From contig DBYI01000113.1 in NCBI GenBank assembly GCA_002310115.1, positions 1-14,148 on the forward strand: a DNA stretch of 14,148 nucleotides, in the 5' to 3' direction. The notes under the pieces were generated by a model. The model had not been told where the DNA came from, made no database searches, and worked only from the letters and a program-made list of their open reading frames with translations. The position numbers and the translations under genes were made by a program. The DNA comes from Ruminococcus flavefaciens (GTDB lineage Bacteria > Bacillota > Clostridia > Oscillospirales > Ruminococcaceae). Numbering within the stretch: the stretch's first letter is position 1; each line of letters starts with the position of its first letter. Below, piece by piece: positions 5,433-12,920 of this stretch.

Positions 5433-7865
5433 TTACTTTGCAACAATGTTAACAAGCTTATTTGGTACATATATCTTCTTGACTATAGTCTTACCATCAA
5501 TGGATTCCTTGACCTTTTCATCGTTCATAGCCAAATCCATTACAATATCCTTGTCGGTATCAGCTTCAATATTAAGTTTAGCCTTAACTTTGCCGTTTAT
5601 CTGTACAACTATCTCAATAGTGTCCTCCTTACAGAGTTCTTCGTCGTAAACAGGCCAGCTTTCGTATGCAATAGTATCTGTGTGACCCATTATACTCCAT
5701 ATCTCCTCGCCCATGTGAGGAGTGATACATGAAAGCATTTTAATAAGTCCCTCAGCATATACCTTAGGACACGAATCATTCTTGTATACTGCATTAACAA
5801 AAATCATCATCTGGCTGATAGCCGTATTGAACGCAAGCTTCTCAAAGTCATCAGTGACCTTCTTGACAGTTTGATGATATATCTTTGTAAGAGTACCATC
5901 GTTACTGTCAGTGAGTTTCTGCGACTCCGTAAAGAAATTCCATACTCGCTGAATAAATCTTTTTGCGCCCTCTACACCGTTCTTGCTCCAAGGCTTGCTT
6001 ACCTCAAGAGGTCCCATGAACATTTCATAAAGGCGAAGAGTATCTGCGCCATAGTCTCTTACAATATCAGATGGATTTACAACGAACTCAGGGAATCGCT
6101 TACCCATTTTTATACCATTTTCACCCAGTATCATCCCCTGATGAACAAGCTTCTTGAAAGGCTCCTTTGTAGGCGCTAAGCCCTTATCGTAAAGATATCT
6201 GTTCCAGATACGGGAGTACATAAGATGTCCTACTGCATGCTCAGGACCGCCTATATAAAGATCTACAGGCATCCAGTGCTTGAGTAGCTCCTGATTTGCG
6301 AATTCCTTATCGTTATGAGGATCTATATATCTAAAGTAGTACCAGCTCGAGCCAGCACTTCCAGGCATTGTTGAAGTCTCTCGAGTGCCCTTAACACCAT
6401 TATGGTCATACTTTTTCCACTCTGTTGCATTCTCAAGTGGAGCCTTACCATTCTTTCCCTTGTAATCATCAAGCTCAGGAAGAATGAGTGGAAGCTCTTC
6501 GTCATCGAGAACGTGTATCTCACCATCTTCACCGTGTACAATCGGAACAGGCTCACCCCAGTAACGCTGACGAGCAAATATCCACTCACGGAAATGATAG
6601 TTAACTGTGCGTTTTGCTCTGCCCATTTTTTCAAGCTTCTGTGTAATAGCTTCCTTTGCATCTTCAACTGTAAGACCTGTGAATTCCTCTGAATTTATGA
6701 GCTTGTAGCCCTTTCCAAGGTATTCTGTCTTTTCCATAGCAGCTTCAGATACGTCAATGTGTCCGTTATTACCATCAATTACCTGTATCATGTCAATATT
6801 ATGAGCTATGGCATATTCAAAATCACGCTGATCATGACTCGGAACAGCCATAACCGCACCTGTACCATAGCTTGCAAGTACGAAATCACCGATGAACATA
6901 CGGACTTCCTTGCCATTTACAGGGTTAATACACGTAACACCCTTAAGTTCACATCCAGACTTTGTCTTATTGAGCTCTGTACGATCCATGTCGTTTTTCT
7001 TCTTGGTCTCGTCAATATATGCCTGTACTTCTTCTATGTTTTGTACTCGATCGAGAAGGCTCTCAGTAACTGCTCCGTCGGGAGCGAGAACCATGAATGT
7101 AATACCATATATTGTTTCAATACATGTCGTAAAAATAGAGAACTTGCCTCCACCGACAATGTCAAACTCTACCTCTACGCCTGTAGATTTTCCTATCCAG
7201 TTACGCTGTATAGCCTTTGTAGACTCTGGCCAGTCTATCTCGTCTAGTCCCTCCAATAGCTTTTCAGCAAAAGCAGGCTGATCAATTACCCACTGCTTCA
7301 TGTTCTTTCTCACTACAGGAAAGCCGCCGCGCTCTGATTTGCCGTCAATAACCTCATCATTGGAGAGAACTGTTCCCAGTTCCTCACACCAGTTAACAGG
7401 CATATCTATATACTTTGCATAACCGTCCTTATAGAGCTGTTTGAATATCCACTGAGTCCATTTATAGAACTCAGGATCTGATGTAGCAACCATTTTTGAC
7501 CAGTCATAGTCAAAGCCGAGCTCCTTTAGCTGTTTTGAGAACGTCTTGATATTTTCCTGAGTAAAGCCGTTTGGATGATTTCCTGTGTTTACGGCATACT
7601 GTTCGGCAGGAAGGCCGAATGAATCATACCCCATCGGATGAAGGACGTTATAGCCCTGCATACGTTTCATACGTGAAACAATGTCTGTAGCGGTATAGCC
7701 CTCAGGATGTCCTGCGTGTAGACCTACTCCAGACGGATACGGAAACATATCAAGCGCATAAAACTTTGGCTTGCTGAAATCCCATACATCAGTTTTGAAG
7801 GTCTCGTGTTCTTCCCAGTATTTCTGCCATTTGGCTTCAACAGATGTGAAATCATATCTGCTCAT
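5433..7865 (-). CDS. leuS: Leucyl-tRNA synthetase
   Basis: This class I synthetase charges tRNA-Leu. The 810-residue length is normal for bacterial LeuRS. The ATP-binding HIGH motif appears as HAGH (50-53) in PYPSGVGLHAGHPEGYT. The CP1 editing domain spans about 225-420, with the threonine-rich motif as TTCIET (246-251) rather than the common TTRPDT, and the editing aspartate D345 in PSHDQRDFE. GSSWYYFRYIDP (505-516) and the specificity region IGGPEHAVGHLMY (538-550) are intact. The second ATP motif is KMGKR (586-590) instead of KMSKS, followed by the usual NPSDIVRDYGADTLR. An anticodon-binding domain and a C-terminal domain complete the protein. The start ATG has AAAGGA about 11 bases upstream, and I see no T-box leader. 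leuS lies 20 bases after the membrane-protein gene and is the last gene of the ftsY operon. Confidence 0.97.
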   Translation of the reverse strand: MSRYDFTSVEAKWQKYWEEHETFKTDVWDFSKPKFYALDMFPYPSGVGLHAGHPEGYTATDIVSRMKRMQGYNVLHPMGYDSFGLPAEQYAVNTGNHPNGFTQENIKTFSKQLKELGFDYDWSKMVATSDPEFYKWTQWIFKQLYKDGYAKYIDMPVNWCEELGTVLSNDEVIDGKSERGGFPVVRKNMKQWVIDQPAFAEKLLEGLDEIDWPESTKAIQRNWIGKSTGVEVEFDIVGGGKFSIFTTCIETIYGITFMVLAPDGAVTESLLDRVQNIEEVQAYIDETKKKNDMDRTELNKTKSGCELKGVTCINPVNGKEVRMFIGDFVLASYGTGAVMAVPSHDQRDFEYAIAHNIDMIQVIDGNNGHIDVSEAAMEKTEYLGKGYKLINSEEFTGLTVEDAKEAITQKLEKMGRAKRTVNYHFREWIFARQRYWGEPVPIVHGEDGEIHVLDDEELPLILPELDDYKGKNGKAPLENATEWKKYDHNGVKGTRETSTMPGSAGSSWYYFRYIDPHNDKEFANQELLKHWMPVDLYIGGPEHAVGHLMYSRIWNRYLYDKGLAPTKEPFKKLVHQGMILGENGIKMGKRFPEFVVNPSDIVRDYGADTLRLYEMFMGPLEVSKPWSKNGVEGAKRFIQRVWNFFTESQKLTDSNDGTLTKIYHQTVKKVTDDFEKLAFNTAISQMMIFVNAVYKNDSCPKVYAEGLIKMLSCITPHMGEEIWSIMGHTDTIAYESWPVYDEELCKEDTIEIVVQINGKVKAKLNIEADTDKDIVMDLAMNDEKVKESIDGKTIVKKIYVPNKLVNIVAK

Positions 7866-7885
7866 TTTAATATCATTCCTTTATT

Positions 7886-8236
7886 TTAATTATTGATCGT
7901 TATTGTTTTGGTAAAATGCTGTCTAATATTCCTATGTACACACAAAAGAACAGCACAGCCGATATCGAGTATACCCTCTATTAGATACAACCAGTTTGAA
8001 TCAATATTAGATATATTCTCTGGCAAATATATCAGCGCTATTACCACTAGTATCGCGGCCGCAAGATAATTGAAATATTTTAATCCAGTAAATATCATTA
8101 CGGCAAGTCCAACAGCTATGAAAATATCGCTGAAGCTGAAACCACTACTTATGACCATATTGAGCACAGTCTTTGCAATGAGGTATATACCGATAACAAT
8201 ACACATCGCACGACCCTTGGAATCATTAGTATGCAT
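7886..8236 (-). CDS. Small four-span membrane protein of unknown function
   Basis: I do not recognise this 116-residue protein. Four hydrophobic segments are visible: about residues 11-31, 34-51, 56-75 and 82-99. A short charged N-terminus (MHTNDSKGR) and a basic C-terminal tail (HRNIRQHFTK) suggest that both ends are cytoplasmic. ATG 8236 lies three bases after the rsfS stop, with AAAGGAG inside the end of rsfS as its ribosome site, so it is coupled to rsfS. leuS starts 20 bases further on. Its position between two translation genes is the only hint to its role; it has no catalytic motif or transporter signature that I can see. Confidence 0.75.
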   Translation of the reverse strand: MHTNDSKGRAMCIVIGIYLIAKTVLNMVISSGFSFSDIFIAVGLAVMIFTGLKYFNYLAAAILVVIALIYLPENISNIDSNWLYLIEGILDIGCAVLLCVHRNIRQHFTKTITINN

Positions 8237-8239
8237 TCC

Positions 8240-8599
8240 TTACTCCTTTGTGATAAGGCTGCTGATGTCTATCTGTTCACCATCTGCCCACAGGCCTTCT
8301 AGTTTGTAGAAGTTTCTTGTATCTTTGTAGAAAACATGAACTATTATATCTGCATAATCCAAAATTATCCAAGTATTCCCTGTATCTGCCTCACGTCGCT
8401 GTGGCTCTATGCCCTTCTGCGAAAGTACGAACTCCACTTCATCCGCAAGAGTTCTTGCATGAGTGTTGCTGGTACCATTTACAATAACAAAGTAATCGGC
8501 AAGTATTGTCAGATCAGATATCTTTATCGCTTGAATATCCTCGCCTCTTTTACTGTCAAGTGTTTTTATTATAAGCTCGAGTTTTTCCTTCTCGGTCAT
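8240..8599 (-). CDS. rsfS: Ribosomal silencing factor RsfS (YbeB/Iojap family)
   Basis: RsfS binds uL14 on the 50S subunit and blocks joining with the 30S subunit, lowering translation when nutrients run out. The 119-residue protein has the family hallmarks in order: DIQAIKISDLTILADYFVI (residues 21-39), NGTSNTHARTLADEVE (41-56), GNTWIILDYADIIVHVF (73-89) and a C-terminal YKLEGLWAD (97-105). The length is normal. The start ATG 8599 is three bases past the LCP stop. In Bacillus subtilis the homologue yqeL follows nadD and yqeK; here an LCP gene is inserted between the fused nadD-yqeK and rsfS. Confidence 0.96.
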   Translation of the reverse strand: MTEKEKLELIIKTLDSKRGEDIQAIKISDLTILADYFVIVNGTSNTHARTLADEVEFVLSQKGIEPQRREADTGNTWIILDYADIIVHVFYKDTRNFYKLEGLWADGEQIDISSLITKE

Positions 8600-8602
8600 T
8601 TA

Positions 8603-10084
8603 TTAATCTTCCTTCCAACCTGGTTTCATATTCGGATCTCTGAGCGGCTCTGTAGCGTGCTCAAGCTCCTCAAAATCCATTTCCATATCATCATAAAGGT
8701 CGTAGCTGTAATTGCTTTCTTCAACAAACTCAACGATATTGCTCTCAGACAGGAGCATAGGTCTCTGATAAGGTCTGAAATTCTCGTTAAGCTTATCAAT
8801 TGTAGCTCTCTTATGGATAGAATAGATGCTGTAGGTTGTTCCATCAGCTACGGTATACTCTGCGTCCTCACCGGGGACCATATCCACACTTACATTTTCC
8901 ATTTCCAGAACTGAGCCGAAGTCAGCAAGTTTACTGAGATCTTCAACGCTCATATTTGTAGCTATCCACTTGTTCTTGTAGATAGTATTGAGATAGCTGT
9001 AAAGCTTGAGCCTTCCCTCATCCTTAACGATATTCATCAGTTTCTTCATAGCTGCCTGCATGAAACGGCGCTGGTTCTGTACACGTCCGATGTCTCCCTG
9101 TAGCCACTCGTGACGGAAACGAACGAACCACTCAGCCTGTTCACCAGTGAGTTTTACATCACCTGCAGGAATTATCTTGTCTGCTTCATAAATAATTTCA
9201 TTATCAAGGTGCATTGGGATTCCGCCTATAAGATCGACGATATCTCTGATATCAAAGCAGGCTGTAGTGATATATGCGTCTATCGGTATACCGAAACAGT
9301 CCTGAACACAATTTACTACGCGCTGAATATTACTTATTTCAGGGTCCCCCCATGAGTATACACTGTTCATCTTTGTAGTAGGATTGCTTGTGTAGTAAAG
9401 CATGGAGCTGTCACGTGGAATTTGAAGGATATGAAGCTTTGCACCTGCAATATCAAACTGACATATCCATATAACGTCGGTATTCTCAACATCTTCGTCA
9501 AAACCGAGAAATAGCACGGTATACTGTCCCTCAATCAGCTGTGGAAGATCAAGTCCGTCGGTAAACTCTTCATTTACTATCTCGGTATCGACATTGAGAT
9601 CCATAGTTGGAGCTTCAAGCTCTCCCTCAATCTCAATGGTAGGCTGCCAGCGTTTGAAATATGTTAGTATTGATACTCTTTCGTCAGGCTGACCGCTCTT
9701 TTTGTACCATAGTATAGGCATATTAAGGCAAAGAGTGATTATTGCAGCAATACTGAGCATTACGGACGTCATCTTTACCAAAATATCTTTTTTGCTTTTC
9801 TTTATTTTTGATTTTTGCAAATTTTCGCTGGCTAATCGCTTAGCTTCACTTTTTTCGTGGAGGCCATGATAAGTCTGCTGTTCTGTAGAACGCTTCTGAC
9901 GTTCATCCTCGTCACCTATGCTAATATCTATGGAAGGAGACTCGTGAAGCCCACGGTATTCGTTCAATACTACTGTGGTCTTCGGTCTCTGTTCAACTTT
10001 TTTAAGTTTTCTAAGCGGCTTTGTTTGCCTCTGAGCACTTGTTCTATTTGTATTTAACTCCTTTTTAAGTTCTTCTCTATTCAT
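8603..10084 (-). CDS. LytR-CpsA-Psr (LCP) family cell-wall polymer ligase
   Basis: LCP proteins move polyprenyl-linked glycopolymers, such as teichoic acid or capsule, onto peptidoglycan outside the membrane. Residues 1-103 form a long basic cytoplasmic tail with two copies of a YxGLHE motif (43-48 and 72-77). One membrane span covers about 104-127. The LCP domain lies at about 187-355, with LFLGFDE (191-197), the ligand-binding IPRDSSM (222-228), KMNSVYSWG (238-246), and the family signature FVRFRHEW with GDIGRVQNQRRFM (320-342), which contains the conserved arginines. A C-terminal extension (356-493) ends in an acidic, Tyr-rich stretch (YDLYDDMEMDFEELE). The start ATG 10084 has AGAGGAG upstream. 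It lies between nadD-yqeK and rsfS. The substrate polymer is unknown. Confidence 0.93.
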   Translation of the reverse strand: MNREELKKELNTNRTSAQRQTKPLRKLKKVEQRPKTTVVLNEYRGLHESPSIDISIGDEDERQKRSTEQQTYHGLHEKSEAKRLASENLQKSKIKKSKKDILVKMTSVMLSIAAIITLCLNMPILWYKKSGQPDERVSILTYFKRWQPTIEIEGELEAPTMDLNVDTEIVNEEFTDGLDLPQLIEGQYTVLFLGFDEDVENTDVIWICQFDIAGAKLHILQIPRDSSMLYYTSNPTTKMNSVYSWGDPEISNIQRVVNCVQDCFGIPIDAYITTACFDIRDIVDLIGGIPMHLDNEIIYEADKIIPAGDVKLTGEQAEWFVRFRHEWLQGDIGRVQNQRRFMQAAMKKLMNIVKDEGRLKLYSYLNTIYKNKWIATNMSVEDLSKLADFGSVLEMENVSVDMVPGEDAEYTVADGTTYSIYSIHKRATIDKLNENFRPYQRPMLLSESNIVEFVEESNYSYDLYDDMEMDFEELEHATEPLRDPNMKPGWKED

Positions 10085-10108
10085 TTGACTCCTCTTTTCA
10101 GATTCCTA

Positions 10109-11302
10109 TTATTTTTTCTCTTCTTTAAGTAGCCTTGTGTAAAAATTGTATCCCTCAACGGTACAAATTGGGATAACTCCACCTTTTTTTATTACTGACT
10201 TCATCGAAAAAGCAAATGCTTCAAGCATGGCAGCGTTAAGGTCAGTATACGCGAGTTTTCGCATTTTTTCAACGTCCTTGTAGTCCCTCTCAGCAGAAAC
10301 AAGATCTCCAATATAGACTATTTCCTCAAGACGTGACATTCCTGCTCTGCCAACTGTATGAAATCTTATAGAATTGAGGATATCTATATCCTCCACTCCT
10401 AATTCTTTTTTTACATAATAAGCGCCTGCAATACCATGAAGAAGTGAACGTGTTTCCATTTCCTCCCTGCATACGGTATATCCGCTTGCAAGAACAAGAG
10501 CTTTCTGCTCATCCTCGGGCAGCTCCTTGCATATATCGTGGAGAAGTCCGGCAAAATATGCCTTATCGGGGTCTTCACCATACTTTTCCGCAAGCTTTTT
10601 ACATTCCTCTGCAACATTCAGCGAATGAGTATAGCGCTTTACGGTAAGCCGCGCTTTAAGTATCTTCTTTTTGTCATCAGGATTGTACTGCAAAATATCT
10701 TCACCTCTGACTGAATATAATCCAACAGACCTAATATATTGTACTACATTTTCGTCAAGATAGCAAGAGAAATCCTCATTTTTTGCAATTTTTTTTCTTA
10801 CCTCTGTACTTGAAATCACTGTTGGAACTGCTTCGGATACAATGATTTTCCCGTATTTTCTAAGATCCTGGGCCTTTTTCTTCAGCTCGTGCAAATCACC
10901 ACTCTCACGGGACACTACACAAAGAGTTACATAACCGAGAATTTCATCAAAACGATGCCACGTTTCAAAACTGAGCAGCATATCACTGCCTACTAACAGA
11001 AACAACTCGTCCTCAGGAAATTCCCTGTGAAAATGTTCAACTGTGTATATAGTATAACTCACTCTGTCACTTTTAATCTCGTAATCACTGACGAAAAAAC
11101 TGTCATTCACCCTTGCGGCAAGCCGCAGCATTTCAAGCCTGTCTGCATCAGGAGCATACTCGGCTATGGAACGGTGAGGTGATTTCTTTGATGGAACGAA
11201 ATAAAGCCTGTCGAGGTTGAACTCCTTTACAGCAGTTTCCGCAAGATGTATATGTCCATTGTGTACAGGGTTAAAGCTGCCACCATATATACCTATCCGC
11301 AT
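10109..11302 (-). CDS. nadD: Fused nicotinate-nucleotide adenylyltransferase and YqeK HD hydrolase
   Basis: ATG 11302, with GGAG seven bases upstream, gives 397 residues; the upstream in-frame ATG 11389 lies inside the flavoprotein gene and is rejected. Residues 1-195 are NadD, which makes deamido-NAD from nicotinate mononucleotide and ATP: GGSFNPVHNGH (7-17) is the nucleotidyl-transferase HxGH loop, VPSKKSPHR (36-44) the substrate loop and ISSTEVR (163-169) the second ATP motif. Residues 212-392 are a YqeK-type HD phosphohydrolase with YTHS (H226), LLHDICKE (H255, D256), H289 (LLHGIAGA), FHT (H315) and IGDLVS (D333). YqeK enzymes cleave diadenosine tetraphosphate symmetrically. The two are separate adjacent genes in Bacillus subtilis and are one continuous frame here, so this is a bifunctional protein and not a frameshift artefact. 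Confidence 0.94.
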   Translation of the reverse strand: MRIGIYGGSFNPVHNGHIHLAETAVKEFNLDRLYFVPSKKSPHRSIAEYAPDADRLEMLRLAARVNDSFFVSDYEIKSDRVSYTIYTVEHFHREFPEDELFLLVGSDMLLSFETWHRFDEILGYVTLCVVSRESGDLHELKKKAQDLRKYGKIIVSEAVPTVISSTEVRKKIAKNEDFSCYLDENVVQYIRSVGLYSVRGEDILQYNPDDKKKILKARLTVKRYTHSLNVAEECKKLAEKYGEDPDKAYFAGLLHDICKELPEDEQKALVLASGYTVCREEMETRSLLHGIAGAYYVKKELGVEDIDILNSIRFHTVGRAGMSRLEEIVYIGDLVSAERDYKDVEKMRKLAYTDLNAAMLEAFAFSMKSVIKKGGVIPICTVEGYNFYTRLLKEEKK

Positions 11303-11315
11303 GATCTCACTCCAT

Positions 11316-12011
11316 TCATTTCCAGGGACGCTTACTACCAGTCCAGCCCTTTTCTTTCCAATATTCCATATCTGCATTGTTCCAGCCATTGCGTTGCATA
11401 AGGCTCATTATCTTGAAAAATACCTTTGTTTTGATTGGAACTCTAACTTTTCCCTGACTTTTCTGTATTCTTTTCGCAATACCTTCTGCTTTAGCATTAA
11501 TACTTTCCTTTATCTTCGGCTTCACACTCTGCCAGTCAACTGCCGCTACCGGCCTGCCAAGTTTATATGTCTTAGGTATACCCCAGAAAAAGCAACTGTC
11601 TGACATATCCTTCATAGTTGACTTAACTCCTGCACCTGCAGCAGTTGAAACAACTACCGCCTGCTTTCTGAACATGCCCTCATTGGGACGATGTGACAAC
11701 CAACGCCAGCCATAATGATCAAGTAAAGCTTTCATCTGTCCGGTACAGTGATAAACATATACTGGCGATGTAAGTATAAGCACATCAGAAGCATCTATAA
11801 GCTCTGTTATTGGCTTAAGTTTATCAGCGTGAGGGCAGGTCTCAGCTCCTTTAACGAAACAATTAGTGCAACCACAGCAAAACTCATCAAAGTCACGAGG
11901 TAGGAACAACTCGCTGATATTCTCTGAATTCGTGAGCTTTTCAGCCATAATGCGCCCGATACTGTAGGTCGAACCTTTATGGTTTGTTCCATTTATTATA
12001 AGGACTTTCAT
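11316..12011 (-). CDS. Iron-sulfur flavoprotein / NAD(P)H-dependent FMN reductase family
   Basis: The 231-residue protein has a flavodoxin-like fold. MKVLIINGTNHKGSTYSIG at the N-terminus is the FMN phosphate-binding loop, and TSPVYVYHCTGQMKALLDH (81-99) is the second flavin contact. Between them lies a compact cysteine motif: C45-x2-C48-x2-C51-x7-C59 (with C46 extra), which fits the CX2CX2CX4-7C pattern of archaeal and clostridial iron-sulfur flavoproteins that carry a 4Fe-4S cluster next to FMN. A basic, Trp-rich C-terminal tail (about 185-231) follows. A redox role in anaerobic electron transfer or oxygen/peroxide defence is likely, but the substrate is unknown. The ATG has CAGGAGGTG upstream. 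It lies 23 bases after yhbY and 13 before nadD, so it is part of the same operon. Confidence 0.87.
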   Translation of the reverse strand: MKVLIINGTNHKGSTYSIGRIMAEKLTNSENISELFLPRDFDEFCCGCTNCFVKGAETCPHADKLKPITELIDASDVLILTSPVYVYHCTGQMKALLDHYGWRWLSHRPNEGMFRKQAVVVSTAAGAGVKSTMKDMSDSCFFWGIPKTYKLGRPVAAVDWQSVKPKIKESINAKAEGIAKRIQKSQGKVRVPIKTKVFFKIMSLMQRNGWNNADMEYWKEKGWTGSKRPWK

Positions 12012-12034
12012 GCTGCACCTCCTGTAGATAAAGT

Positions 12035-12337
12035 TTACTTAGCCTTAGGAATATTCTCTATTACAGGGTCTTTATCATTACGCTTGAAAAGTACGAACTT
12101 ATTGCCTATAACCTGCACAACTTCAGACTCTGTCTGTTCGGCTACAGCCTCTGCAGCTTCCCTTGCTGTCCAGCCCGAATTGTCAAGGACTTTCAGCTTT
12201 ATGAGTTCTCTCTTGCGGAGAGCTTCAGCAATATCTTTGCACATAGCCTCTGTCACGCCGCCCTTACCGACCTGATATATGGTCTCATATGTTGAAGCTA
12301 TACCGCGCAGGTATGCTCTCTGTTTGCTTGTAAGCAT
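12035..12337 (-). CDS. yhbY: YhbY-family (CRM domain) RNA-binding ribosome assembly protein
   Basis: The 100-residue protein is a single CRM domain: MLTSKQRAYLRGIAS at the N-terminus, the GxxG-type RNA-binding loop VGKGGVTEAM (residues 23-32), ALRKRELIKLKVL (39-51) and IGNKFVLFKR near the end. The family associates with pre-50S particles. ATG 12337 was chosen because it follows the rdgB stop by one base and gives the usual family length; the open frame continues upstream inside rdgB, including a GTG at 12346, but without the conserved sequence. Coupling to rdgB is likely. In Bacillus subtilis the homologue lies directly before nadD; here the iron-sulfur flavoprotein gene intervenes. Confidence 0.94.
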   Translation of the reverse strand: MLTSKQRAYLRGIASTYETIYQVGKGGVTEAMCKDIAEALRKRELIKLKVLDNSGWTAREAAEAVAEQTESEVVQVIGNKFVLFKRNDKDPVIENIPKAK

Positions 12338-12338
12338 G

Positions 12339-12920
12339 TTATTCACCGTATCTTTCTTTAAGAAAATGGTACAACTCTCGAAGAGCCGCACCTCTGTGAC
12401 TTATCTTGTTCTTCTCGTCAGCTGTGAGTTCCGCCATTGTGCGCTCTCCGACCATGAATACAGGGTCATAGCCAAAACCATTAGTTCCTCGCTGCTCATA
12501 GCCTATTGCCCCTTTACAGTCACCTGACATAATGTAATGTCCGTTTTCGTCTATATACGCAATAGTACATCTGAAGGCGGCTCCACGTTTATCTTCAGGA
12601 ACATCTTTCATCTCCTCAAGGAGCTTCACACAATGCTGTCCCTCAGGAGCATATCTTGCAGAGTACACCCCTGGTCTTCCATCCATTGCATCTACACAGA
12701 GACCACTGTCATCGGCTATTGTTGGGAGATTTACCGCTTCATAAACAGCCTTTGCCTTAATAAGTGCATTATCGGCGAATGTCGAACCGTTTTCCTCAGG
12801 GTCGCAGTTAGCTCCTGCCTCACGCTGTGAGAGCACCTCAATTCCAAGCGGTGCAAGTATTTCCCTTGCTTCACGGAGCTTGTTAGCGTTGTTCGTAGCC
12901 ATTACCAGCTGCTTAATCAT
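12339..12920 (-). CDS. rdgB: Non-canonical purine NTP pyrophosphatase (RdgB/HAM1 family)
   Basis: The enzyme hydrolyses dITP, ITP and XTP to the monophosphate plus pyrophosphate and keeps deaminated purines out of DNA and RNA. ATG 12920 gives 193 residues, the family norm, and has a strong site (GGAGGTAAGGACG) upstream. Motifs in order are ATNNANKLRE (8-17), the acidic metal site ADDSGL (69-74) followed by DGRPGVYSARY, then NGFGYDPVF and the C-terminal SHRGAALREL. The in-frame ATG 13052 upstream would add 44 lysine-rich residues that are only the shifted reading of the acidic ftsY tail, so it is rejected. The start overlaps the ftsY stop by eight bases (ATGATTAA), implying translational coupling. 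Confidence 0.96.
   Translation of the reverse strand: MIKQLVMATNNANKLREAREILAPLGIEVLSQREAGANCDPEENGSTFADNALIKAKAVYEAVNLPTIADDSGLCVDAMDGRPGVYSARYAPEGQHCVKLLEEMKDVPEDKRGAAFRCTIAYIDENGHYIMSGDCKGAIGYEQRGTNGFGYDPVFMVGERTMAELTADEKNKISHRGAALRELYHFLKERYGE

Noticed and set aside
6759..7281. Two long plus-strand open frames inside leuS
   Set aside because: They are antisense to a fully conserved LeuRS coding region; composition and lack of motifs mark them as shadows.
7866..7885. T-box leader upstream of leuS
   Set aside because: Only 20 bases separate leuS from the preceding gene; there is no room and no T-box sequence or terminator/antiterminator pair.
8336..8914. 192-codon plus-strand open frame
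   Set aside because: It is antisense to rsfS and the LCP gene, is rich in Cys/Tyr/Ile as typical of shadow frames, and has no ribosome site or recognisable domain.
11303..11389. 29-residue N-terminal extension of NadD
   Set aside because: It overlaps the end of the flavoprotein gene out of frame, and the conserved NadD N-terminus MRIGIYGGSFNP begins at 11302 with its own GGAG site.
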